DNA of 7,318 bases. Source: Candidatus Thorarchaeota archaeon MP8T_1 (GTDB taxonomy: Archaea > Asgardarchaeota > Thorarchaeia > Thorarchaeales > Thorarchaeaceae). Positions 1 through 6,323 of this stretch are shown piece after piece. The DNA lies in NCBI GenBank assembly GCA_002825465.1, contig PJER01000101.1, positions 1 to 7,318 on the forward strand, in the 5' to 3' direction. The stretch's first letter is position 1. The number at the start of each line of letters is the position of its first letter. The notes beneath the pieces are model-generated. The model did not search any database. It had not been told where the DNA came from and worked only from the letters and a program-made list of their open reading frames with translations. Both the position numbers and the translations under genes were made by a program.

Positions 1-1
1 G

Positions 2-688
2 CAATTAGTGAACGACACAAATGTTGGAGGAACCATCAATATTCTTGAGATGACTCGCCAGCTAGAAATCAAACGATTAGTATTCAGCTCGAGTGCGGCA
101 GTCTATGGCAATCCAGAAAAGATGCCCATTAGCGAAGATTCCCCCTACCAACCCCTCAGCCCGTACGCGGTTTCTAAGATTGCAGGTGAGCTATATATTC
201 AATCATATGCAGAGTTGTACGGTATCGGTAGCACCATTCTTAGGTATTTCAATGCCTATGGACCGCGACAGGCGTATTCAGAATATAGTGGTGTGATTTC
301 AATCTTCACCAATCAGGCACTTACAAACAATCCAATCACGATTGAGGGTAGCGGCGACCACACTCGAAGCTTCATCTATGTGGATGATATCACTAGAGCT
401 ACTGTTGCTGCGGGAGAGATGGATAAGGCAAGTGGGATGACAATAAACCTCTCCGGGATTGAATCCATCTCGATTTCTGAACTTGCCATGATCATAAGGA
501 AGAATGTTGCGAATTCTCGGTCTGAAATCGTTCATGTACAACCAAGACCCGGTGATGTGAAGGAGAGCGTTGGAAGTATGGAACGGGCTCACAAGATTCT
601 TCAATTTCATCCAGAGGTGAGCCTAGTTGATGGACTCCGCAAGACCATAGAGTGGTACAGAGCCCATCAATCAACTATGCGACCGTAA
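2..688 (+). CDS. NAD-dependent UDP-sugar 4-epimerase-like protein (5' partial)
   Basis: This is the C-terminal part of an extended short-chain dehydrogenase/reductase of the UDP-glucose/UDP-GlcNAc 4-epimerase type. These enzymes use bound NAD to oxidise and re-reduce C4 of a nucleotide sugar, supplying precursors for cell-surface glycans. Residues are numbered from the GTG at position 8. The sequence shows the conserved SSSAAVYG segment (27-34, catalytic Ser), the YAVSK motif (catalytic Tyr53 and Lys57), RYFNAYGPRQ (79-88), which lies near the substrate, and RSFIYVDD (120-127). The reading frame is open to the window edge. The region N-terminal to these motifs, including the GxxGxxG Rossmann loop, is missing, so about 80 residues lie upstream and the GTG at 8 is not the true start. 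The final codons overlap the converging UPF0182 gene by 14 bp. The fold and family are clear. The exact substrate (UDP-Glc, UDP-GlcNAc or UDP-glucuronate) cannot be told from this sequence. Confidence 0.93.
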   Translation, partial: QLVNDTNVGGTINILEMTRQLEIKRLVFSSSAAVYGNPEKMPISEDSPYQPLSPYAVSKIAGELYIQSYAELYGIGSTILRYFNAYGPRQAYSEYSGVISIFTNQALTNNPITIEGSGDHTRSFIYVDDITRATVAAGEMDKASGMTINLSGIESISISELAMIIRKNVANSRSEIVHVQPRPGDVKESVGSMERAHKILQFHPEVSLVDGLRKTIEWYRAHQSTMRP

Positions 689-3600
689 TGATGAGATTGA
701 TCTGGTCTACTGCCTCAGTTTCAGTACGAAGAATCACCTGTACCAAATATTGCCCACTCACTTGTCCTTCTGGAAGATAGACCGTCAACAATGGAATAGT
801 GCCATAGAGGTCTCCAATACCAACATCTCCAATATCCAATGTGTACGTAGAATTGACAGGAGTAACCTCTGATCCATGCCATAGAATCGAGAAGTTGCCA
901 GAGGGTGGAACAACAATATCAAGATAGAGATGGTGTGTGACATTGTCGTTGTTCCGCATCAAAGCAATAAGGCTCGTATAATATCCTGACGAGATTGTGA
1001 CAGGATTGAACGATACGGATTCAAAACCGACCTCTCCAACCTCGATTGTACTTCTATTCAGTAGTCCAAACATCTTATAGTAAGCTTCAATGACATTTTC
1101 ACCAAGTTCAACTCGCTCACCTGTGCGAGCATCAACAAGTCCTACGCCACCAAGCTTCTGAATAACTCTGTTCTGGGAAGTTTCCACTTCAAGGAAGACT
1201 GGTACGATGAAGAATAAATCTCCACCAAGATGGTACAATAGTCTGTTACCATACCTATGTGACCCCCAGAGTTGAAGTTGCGTTCTAACCACATCGTTGG
1301 TTTCAAATGCTTGAACAACAGCTGTCGGACCCAACCAGTTCGATGAACCGCTCTCTCCTGCACGGTAGAATGTCATCTGACCAAAACGCTGGTTCCCGCA
1401 CCCCATAACGTAGATGCCAGCTAGATTATGTGCTGAAACCGCAGAAGAGGCAATTCTGAACTCAGCGTTATGGTATGCAATGAATCGTTCCTCACCGTCA
1501 ATGTTCATTATCACATAGCGTGTATCTGAGTCGTCAGGCTTCTGATGAAAGTCTACTCCATCAAGCCATGTATTCGGATTGTTCACATGGTACACATAGG
1601 CAATCTCGAGCTGACGCTCGTAGAGGTCCTCTGGCCATTTGAGCTGGTATTGAAGCCAGTCTGGCATAGTCTGCCAGTCATAGTAATTCCTATAGGTGCT
1701 ATCCAAGAAGATCTCTTCACCTATGACAGGAGACTGATAGAAGTTCAATTCACCAGTTTCAACATCAACAAGAACCACGCCCACGAAGCGCATATAATGC
1801 TCATGTGCATACCCAGTAGAGAGCTTGTAATCAATATAGACAGAAACTGCATAACTGATGTTTCCGTATGGATCTACAACAATGTAAGGATCAGAGTCAA
1901 TATTGAGGCCTTGGAGCATTATGGCTCTGACTCTGGATAAGACATCACGTTCTACGAGCATGTCCATATCTCTTCCCAAGTACGACCAAGCCTCAGGACC
2001 TAGTGAGAACATATAGAAAAATGACTCAAAGCCACTAAGTGTATAGTCGGGGCTCCCCGGAAATGTGCTATTTCCAACCTCTTCGAAGTTTGGAACATTA
2101 ACAAATACACTTCTATCAAATCCACTTCCTTCGCCATAGTAGAAGTTTACGGGGTCTGTTCTGTTTAGCAATGCAACATAATTGCCATCCTCTACTAGTT
2201 CACCACTGTACGCATCAAGTACAACCATCCCCTCTGTATGAGTATATATGATGTATTGGTTGATGAAATTGGTTGCTGTTGCACCAGTTTCAAAGGTAAG
2301 GGGAGCAATCCAATATTCATGCCCCTTGAGGTATGTAATATCAGAATCAGCCAACTGCATCCAGTTAGCCCCGATTTGATTCCTCATTCGCAAGTAACTT
2401 GCTGTCTGGTCCCATTGCCGTACTGTGGTCAAGCTCTCGATCTCACTCTCAGGTGTGGCATTTGAAGTCAGGTCATCAAGTGATTTAATTTCAAGATCTG
2501 TGAGACCTGCGGCCCAGTTTGTGATTTGGATCTCCTTCGTTGTTTCCAAGTTGAACTTCCAATCAATATACTTGTCACCATTCATCTGGATTCCATAATA
2601 CACAGCTTGGGTCACAGGAAGCATAATGACTAATGAGATAAGAAAGATTGATAGTAAGGCGAAGTTCCGTGGAGAACCTCCAATTGGAAGCATCCGTTCT
2701 ATCTTGAGTCTCCTGAGCTCGCCAGCGATGTGCGAACGGTCCTCCATAAGATGGCCTACACGAGTCCTATATTCTTCAGCTGTTGAAGCTCCAGATTCAT
2801 ATTCCTGTCGAAGTGATAGTAGTTCGCCTTGTAGTCTAGCAAGATCTCCTTCAAGTGAGGCTATCTTTGATTTCAATCGTTGACGAACATCGCCTGAACG
2901 AACACGAATAACCATGAACGCAAATGACCCAAAAAGACAAGCACCAAGAGCTATTATCATCGCGAGGTAACTCATCCACGTACCCGCATTCACTGTCCAC
3001 ATGGGTACTCCTAAAATCTCCATGATAAGGGCGAGGGCTCCAACCAAGAGACCCTTTGAGACTACCACGAAAATATCACGTCGTTGCAGCATCAGGTCTG
3101 TAATCATACTAAGAACCAGACGCGCAATCGTGGCGATGAGGAGTGTCGAGATAAGACCCAGATAGAGTTGATAGGCTTCCATGGCAGGAATCAGAGACAT
3201 AATAGAATCTGCGGAAGTGCCAGGCGCAAAGGGAAGAGCAAACAGCGTGGACAATTCACCGGGGGATATTGAGATCGAGCCATCACCCATCAAGAACATG
3301 AGAAAGGCAACATTCTGTCCTGTGACAGAATATCCACCTGTAGAAACGTAGAAGAGAAAGAAGCCTCCAAACTCGATAAATCGCCATATTAACGCAGTTC
3401 TGTCATCTAATTTCTTAAGCACAGGACCAGTCTGTGAGACTGCGGATACAAAGGACAGAAATGTGGACCTGGACCAAATTGTAACAAGACTGCTAAGAAG
3501 GGCAAGAAGTAGTGATGCTGTGAAGACATTATTATCAAGTGTCCATGTGTTCCAGAAATTTACGTCAGCCTTTGTGTTGTAAATATTGAGATAGATACTC

Positions 3601-3692
3601 TGACCAAGTAACCATCCATATACAGTACTAAAGACAGCAACAATAACTATCGCAATTATGGAGAGAAGTACGAGTAATCTAAGAAGTTTCAT
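675..3692 (-). CDS. UPF0182 (COG1615) family membrane protein with coiled-coil insert and large ectodomain
   Basis: The biochemical function of this family is unknown. Predicted membrane segments lie near residues 5-30, 56-73, 103-118, 173-198, 207-228, 238-264 and 343-366. An Arg/Lys/Glu/Leu-rich coiled coil (about 268-335) sits between the last two. Residues 367-1005 form a large domain placed outside by the positive-inside rule. The UPF0182 assignment rests on remembered family signatures: VRQWDQT (424-430), NQYIIYTHTEGMVV (478-491, like the family's NxHLVYTHGYG), FYYGEG (517-522), PDWLQYQLKWPEDLYERQ (677-694) followed by YVYH, MTFYR (773-777), and GPTAVVQAFETN through LQLWGS (788-811). 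Eight N-x-S/T sequons (N411, 510, 541, 611, 879, 917, 933, 947) all fall in the ectodomain, which supports the topology and suggests an archaeal glycoprotein. The last ~110 residues look beta-rich. The ATG is preceded by AAGAGGT (plus-strand 3700-3706) with a 7-nt spacer. The gene lies 61 bp downstream of the deformylase gene, on the same strand. Confidence 0.88.
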   Translation of the reverse strand: MKLLRLLVLLSIIAIVIVAVFSTVYGWLLGQSIYLNIYNTKADVNFWNTWTLDNNVFTASLLLALLSSLVTIWSRSTFLSFVSAVSQTGPVLKKLDDRTALIWRFIEFGGFFLFYVSTGGYSVTGQNVAFLMFLMGDGSISISPGELSTLFALPFAPGTSADSIMSLIPAMEAYQLYLGLISTLLIATIARLVLSMITDLMLQRRDIFVVVSKGLLVGALALIMEILGVPMWTVNAGTWMSYLAMIIALGACLFGSFAFMVIRVRSGDVRQRLKSKIASLEGDLARLQGELLSLRQEYESGASTAEEYRTRVGHLMEDRSHIAGELRRLKIERMLPIGGSPRNFALLSIFLISLVIMLPVTQAVYYGIQMNGDKYIDWKFNLETTKEIQITNWAAGLTDLEIKSLDDLTSNATPESEIESLTTVRQWDQTASYLRMRNQIGANWMQLADSDITYLKGHEYWIAPLTFETGATATNFINQYIIYTHTEGMVVLDAYSGELVEDGNYVALLNRTDPVNFYYGEGSGFDRSVFVNVPNFEEVGNSTFPGSPDYTLSGFESFFYMFSLGPEAWSYLGRDMDMLVERDVLSRVRAIMLQGLNIDSDPYIVVDPYGNISYAVSVYIDYKLSTGYAHEHYMRFVGVVLVDVETGELNFYQSPVIGEEIFLDSTYRNYYDWQTMPDWLQYQLKWPEDLYERQLEIAYVYHVNNPNTWLDGVDFHQKPDDSDTRYVIMNIDGEERFIAYHNAEFRIASSAVSAHNLAGIYVMGCGNQRFGQMTFYRAGESGSSNWLGPTAVVQAFETNDVVRTQLQLWGSHRYGNRLLYHLGGDLFFIVPVFLEVETSQNRVIQKLGGVGLVDARTGERVELGENVIEAYYKMFGLLNRSTIEVGEVGFESVSFNPVTISSGYYTSLIALMRNNDNVTHHLYLDIVVPPSGNFSILWHGSEVTPVNSTYTLDIGDVGIGDLYGTIPLLTVYLPEGQVSGQYLVQVILRTETEAVDQINLIITVA

Positions 3693-3753
3693 GCGGTCTA
3701 CCTCTTTGTCCTCAATCTATCGAATTCGGTTGTACCCATATGAGCCTAACGCT

Positions 3754-4263
3754 TCAAGTCTTTTTGAGAAAATGTTGTTGACTACGAAGCGCATAGGAGT
3801 ACCCATCAATCGCTCTTGCCACCGCAAGAACTCCATTGAGGTGATCGTACTCGTGCTGTAGGAGTTCTGAGAGATCATCCACAAGGTACAACGTGTGAGA
3901 AGTCCAATTCTCGTCCCGATATTCGATGGAACAAGACTTGTGGCGCAGTACTTTCACGAGTAGATCGGGAAAACTCATGCAATCATCCCAAACCTCTATC
4001 ATCTCATCACTCAGATCCTTTAGACTCGGATTGATGAAGACCACGGGCTTATCGATGTGCATGTAGATTAGCCGCTTCATTACACCAATCTGGGGTGCAG
4101 CAATCGCCCGCCCTGCACCATATTTCGCTCTAAACATCATCATGGTATCGTGAAGGTCTTGGATGATGGGTCTTAGTGATTCTACTTCTGACTCGTCAAT
4201 CTCTTCTGAAACCTTGTGGAGCTGTGGATTTCCAAGTAGAAGTATCTCTCGTGCGGTCATCAT
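3754..4263 (-). CDS. def: Peptide deformylase (divergent type)
   Basis: Peptide deformylase is a metallohydrolase that removes the formyl group from the N-terminal formyl-methionine of new proteins. Counting from the ATG at 4263 (169 codons plus stop), the three family motifs are present. Motif 1 is GRAIAAPQ (51-58, for GxGLAAPQ), with Ala at the second Gly. Motif 2 is DDCMS (93-97, for EGCLS), keeping metal ligand Cys95. Motif 3 is QHEYDHLNG (136-144), with ligands His137 and His141 and catalytic Glu138. The N-terminus, TAREILLLGNPQLHKVSEEI, fits the usual start of the family. The frame stays open upstream to an ATG at 4527, but that stretch lies inside the divergent ferredoxin gene and resembles no deformylase, so the tandem ATGs at 4263/4260 are preferred; 4317 is possible. 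No Shine-Dalgarno precedes them. A weak TATA-like stretch about 23 nt upstream would fit a leaderless mRNA. The catalytic residues suggest an active hydrolase. Its substrate is uncertain if the host is an archaeon. Confidence 0.87.
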   Translation of the reverse strand: MMTAREILLLGNPQLHKVSEEIDESEVESLRPIIQDLHDTMMMFRAKYGAGRAIAAPQIGVMKRLIYMHIDKPVVFINPSLKDLSDEMIEVWDDCMSFPDLLVKVLRHKSCSIEYRDENWTSHTLYLVDDLSELLQHEYDHLNGVLAVARAIDGYSYALRSQQHFLKKT

Positions 4264-4285
4264 TCTACAGTTGAACTTTCGTGAA

Positions 4286-4312
4286 TAAGAGTGTGACTCA
4301 ATTAAGAGTGTG
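4286..4312. repeat. Direct repeat of TAAGAGTGTG in the divergent intergenic region
   Basis: Two exact 10-bp copies of TAAGAGTGTG lie at 4286-4295 and 4303-4312, with starts 17 bp apart. They sit between the deformylase start and the ferredoxin-protein start. They could be paired binding sites for a regulator of the divergent promoters, but no known motif is recognised and chance is possible in a sequence of this length. Confidence 0.4.
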
Positions 4313-4314
4313 CC

Positions 4315-4333
4315 CATATTCGATAACAATATG
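4315..4333. promoter_or_regulatory. Inverted repeat CATATT-N7-AATATG in the divergent promoter region
   Basis: The 6-bp arms CATATT (4315-4320) and AATATG (4328-4333) flank CGATAAC. The element ends 24 bp before the ATG of the ferredoxin-type gene, where TATA and transcription-start signals would be expected, so it could be an operator or contain the TATA box itself. Its TCGATAAC core and following AATAT resemble the right half of the palindrome upstream of tupA. No regulator is known from the sequence. Confidence 0.4.
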
Positions 4334-4357
4334 AGGCACAATACATGTCGGTGAGCT

Positions 4358-5185
4358 ATGGCGAGATCTCTGTGGTTCGTCAAGTTCCTAAAGAAAACCT
4401 TCCCAAGTCGAAGACTTATTGCTAGGATGACAAAAGCTCCTCTATTGGGGAGAGCAGTGGACAAAATGCTCTTTGATGGTGACGACATTATGTACCTGCC
4501 AAAGGATGATGTCGCACAGAAAGTCATTCAGATAGGAAAGACACTAGAGAGGCCAGAGGAAACCGTACTGCCCTCCGAGATTATCCACCACTTCATTGAC
4601 AAGGCAAACTTTCACTGGATTATGAACTTCTGTATCTGTCGTGATGCTTCCAAATGCGAAGATTACCCAATCGAGTATGGTTGTCTCTTTCTAGGGGAGG
4701 CAGCAAGAGACATTAACCCGAAGCTCGGTCGCGAGGTCACTAAGGAAGAGGCACATGAACATGTCACAAAGTGCAGAGATGCAGGACTTGTTCACTTGAT
4801 TGGTCGAAACAAACTGGATACTTGGTGGCTTGGAGTGTCACCTGGTGATAAACTATTGACCGTCTGTAATTGTTGCCCTTGCTGCTGTCTCTGGAAGATG
4901 ATTCCAAACTTGAATCCTGAGATTAGCAGGAAAGTGACCAAAATGCCAGGAGTCAGTGTGAGAGTGACTGATGCCTGTACAGGTTGTGGGATCTGTGCAG
5001 AGAGTGTCTGTTTCGTGGATGCCATCACCATGACTGACGACCGTGCAGTGATAAGTGATCAATGCCGCGGGTGTGGATATTGTATAGAGATATGCCCAGA
5101 AACAGCCATTGAATTGACTATTGCCGACTTGAATTACTTCGATGATTCAATCGAGAGAATATCCGCTGTAGTCGATGTAGAATAG
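4358..5185 (+). CDS. Cysteine-rich iron-sulfur protein with C-terminal 2[4Fe-4S] ferredoxin domain
   Basis: This is a 275-residue protein, probably cytoplasmic or membrane-associated, with no predicted membrane segment. After a basic N-terminus (1-30) comes a cysteine-rich region: CICR (92-95), Cys100, YGCLFLGEAAR (107-117), and CNCCPCCCLW (170-179). This arrangement recurs in a group of archaeal and anaerobe ferredoxin-like proteins that I recognise only as uncharacterised. The C-terminal part is a two-cluster ferredoxin. The first site is C207-x2-C210-x2-C213-x4-C218, one residue longer than the usual last spacing. The second is C236-x2-C239-x2-C242-x3-C246-Pro. It should therefore carry two [4Fe-4S] clusters in the ferredoxin part and possibly another metal centre in the N-terminal part. 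The role is likely electron transfer, partner unknown. The start is supported by GGTGA at 4350-4354, although the spacer is only 3 nt. It is divergent from the deformylase gene and lies 118 bp upstream of tupA on the same strand. Confidence 0.85.
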   Translation: MARSLWFVKFLKKTFPSRRLIARMTKAPLLGRAVDKMLFDGDDIMYLPKDDVAQKVIQIGKTLERPEETVLPSEIIHHFIDKANFHWIMNFCICRDASKCEDYPIEYGCLFLGEAARDINPKLGREVTKEEAHEHVTKCRDAGLVHLIGRNKLDTWWLGVSPGDKLLTVCNCCPCCCLWKMIPNLNPEISRKVTKMPGVSVRVTDACTGCGICAESVCFVDAITMTDDRAVISDQCRGCGYCIEICPETAIELTIADLNYFDDSIERISAVVDVE

Positions 5186-5235
5186 GCAGAAAACAATTGA
5201 TTCTGTTCATATGCCACCCAGTATGATAGGAACAC

Positions 5236-5244
5236 TAAAATATT
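5236..5244 (+). promoter_or_regulatory. Candidate TATA box for the tup operon
   Basis: The AT-rich stretch TAAAATATT lies about 64 nt upstream of the tupA start. An archaeal TATA box here would place the transcription start near 5262-5267, at the left edge of the palindrome described below. It is a weak match, judged by eye and by its position. Confidence 0.35.
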
Positions 5245-5265
5245 GGAGATAGAGGGGGCATAGCG

Positions 5266-5291
5266 TCGATATGTATCGATAAACATATCGA
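5266..5291. promoter_or_regulatory. Palindromic ModE-like operator upstream of tupA
   Basis: Perfect 9-bp arms, TCGATATGT (5266-5274) and ACATATCGA (5283-5291), flank an 8-nt spacer. The element fits the remembered ModE core TATAT-N7-TAYAT with one mismatch per half (TATGT-N7-AACAT) and exact spacing. The outer CG pairs of the longer ModE consensus (ATCG...CGAT) are also present. ModE-type regulators bind such sites when loaded with molybdate or tungstate, which matches the tungstate transporter downstream. The site lies around or just after the expected transcription start and ends one nucleotide before the Shine-Dalgarno GAGGAG. In RNA it could also fold as a hairpin, so control by RNA structure is an alternative. 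Confidence 0.65.
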
Positions 5292-5303
5292 TGAGGAGTC
5301 AAT

Positions 5304-6302
5304 ATGCGTAGAGAGACTCGGATTGCAACAGCTGTCATAATACTGGTAGTGGTCCTCGCTGGAACAGGTTACTATGTTTACTGGCTTTCAACTCAGGGAA
5401 GAGAGACCCTAACAATTTCAACAACAACTAGTCTTTATGACACAGGTCTGCTGGATTTGATAAAGGAAACTTACGAACAGGAACATCCCGATATCATCCT
5501 CGCATTCATCTCTGCTGGAACTGGAATAGCAATAACACATGCAAAGAATGGTGATGCAGATATGATTCTGGTCCACTCACCATCTCAGGAATATGTTTTC
5601 ATGAATGAGAGTTATGGTGTGAACAGGAAGATATTCGCATACAATTACTTCACGGTTGTAGGTCCCGCAAGCGATGTAGCAGAAATTAATCAGACAAATC
5701 CAATATTGGCTCTTCAGAACATATACGACTATGGTATGGCTCACAATACTAGCCTTTGGGTGAGCCGTGATGACCTGTCTGGAACAAACTCAAAGGAGAT
5801 TGCGCTCTGGACAGCTGCTGGCTACAATTATACAGAACTCAAGGACTTGCCCTGGTTTGTTTCATCAGGACTAGGTATGGGCTCGACATTGAATGTTGCT
5901 GACGAGCAATCACTCTATACACTATCTGATATTGGTACATTCTTGAAGTATAAAGCAGATGGTCTGATAACACTAGAGCAACTCGTAGCAGAGGGGCAGG
6001 AACTTCTGAATGTGTACAGTGCAATCGCTGTTAATAGCACAACTGTTTCCTCTGTAAAGTTCGATCTCGCAATGGAGTTTGTCCAATGGCTTGTTGGAGA
6101 AACCGCGCAGCAGCTGATTGCTGAGTATGGTGTGGCAGATTATGGACAAGGACTTTTCTCCCCTGCAGTTGACATTCTTGAAAGTGAATCACCAGCACAA
6201 ATCTATGGCTGGATAAGAGACTACGCTTTCTTCGATGAAGGAGGCACTCTGTATGAATGTCCACCAAGTTGGCAAGTAGGCGATTATGGATTGTATAGCT
6301 AA
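5304..6302 (+). CDS. tupA: Tungstate ABC transporter substrate-binding protein TupA
   Basis: TupA is the extracytoplasmic receptor that binds tungstate with high affinity and delivers it to TupB. The 332-residue protein starts with a basic stretch and one hydrophobic segment (8-28). No lipobox cysteine follows, so it is probably held by an uncleaved anchor or cleaved as a signal peptide. TupA signatures are present in order: STTTSLYDTGLLD (39-51, oxyanion-binding TTTS), AGTGIA (71-76), GDADMILVHSPSQE (83-96), VSRDDLSGTNSKE (153-165) and GMGSTL through YTLSDIGTFL (191-214). The C-terminus has an ECPPSW segment (318-323). This pattern separates it from ModA and WtpA. The ATG has a clear Shine-Dalgarno, GAGGAG (5293-5298), with a 5-nt spacer. 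It is the first gene of a tupABC operon; tupB follows after 21 bp. Expression is probably controlled by the palindrome just upstream. Tungstate preference over molybdate is inferred from family membership. Confidence 0.93.
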   Translation: MRRETRIATAVIILVVVLAGTGYYVYWLSTQGRETLTISTTTSLYDTGLLDLIKETYEQEHPDIILAFISAGTGIAITHAKNGDADMILVHSPSQEYVFMNESYGVNRKIFAYNYFTVVGPASDVAEINQTNPILALQNIYDYGMAHNTSLWVSRDDLSGTNSKEIALWTAAGYNYTELKDLPWFVSSGLGMGSTLNVADEQSLYTLSDIGTFLKYKADGLITLEQLVAEGQELLNVYSAIAVNSTTVSSVKFDLAMEFVQWLVGETAQQLIAEYGVADYGQGLFSPAVDILESESPAQIYGWIRDYAFFDEGGTLYECPPSWQVGDYGLYS

Positions 6303-6323
6303 AGAAATGAGAGTGGATAAGAT

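Noticed and set aside
8..10. GTG as the start codon of the epimerase gene
   Set aside because: The frame is open to the window edge, and the conserved N-terminal Rossmann loop expected before this point is missing, so the gene is cut by the window rather than starting here.
1545..1940. 131-codon plus-strand open frame inside the UPF0182 gene
   Set aside because: It lies fully antisense to a well-supported gene and shows no recognisable motif or start signal.
3693..3753. Separate promoter for the UPF0182 gene in the gap after the deformylase gene
   Set aside because: Only the Shine-Dalgarno is clear; no convincing TATA-like element is visible on the minus strand, so co-transcription with the deformylase gene remains as likely.
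4264..4527. N-terminal extension of the deformylase frame to an ATG at 4527
   Set aside because: The added residues overlap the divergent ferredoxin-type gene and look unlike any deformylase N-terminus, while TAREILLLGNP after the ATG at 4263 fits the usual family start.
5186..5230. Transcription terminator after the ferredoxin-type gene
   Set aside because: No T-rich tract or stable stem-loop followed by T residues is visible in this stretch.
5304..6302. Molybdate (ModA) or WtpA-type binding protein instead of TupA
   Set aside because: The TTTSLYDTGLLD start, the SRDDLSGTNSKE segment and the GMGSTL/YTLSDIGTFL block are those of the TupA family, and tupB-like and tupC-like genes follow.
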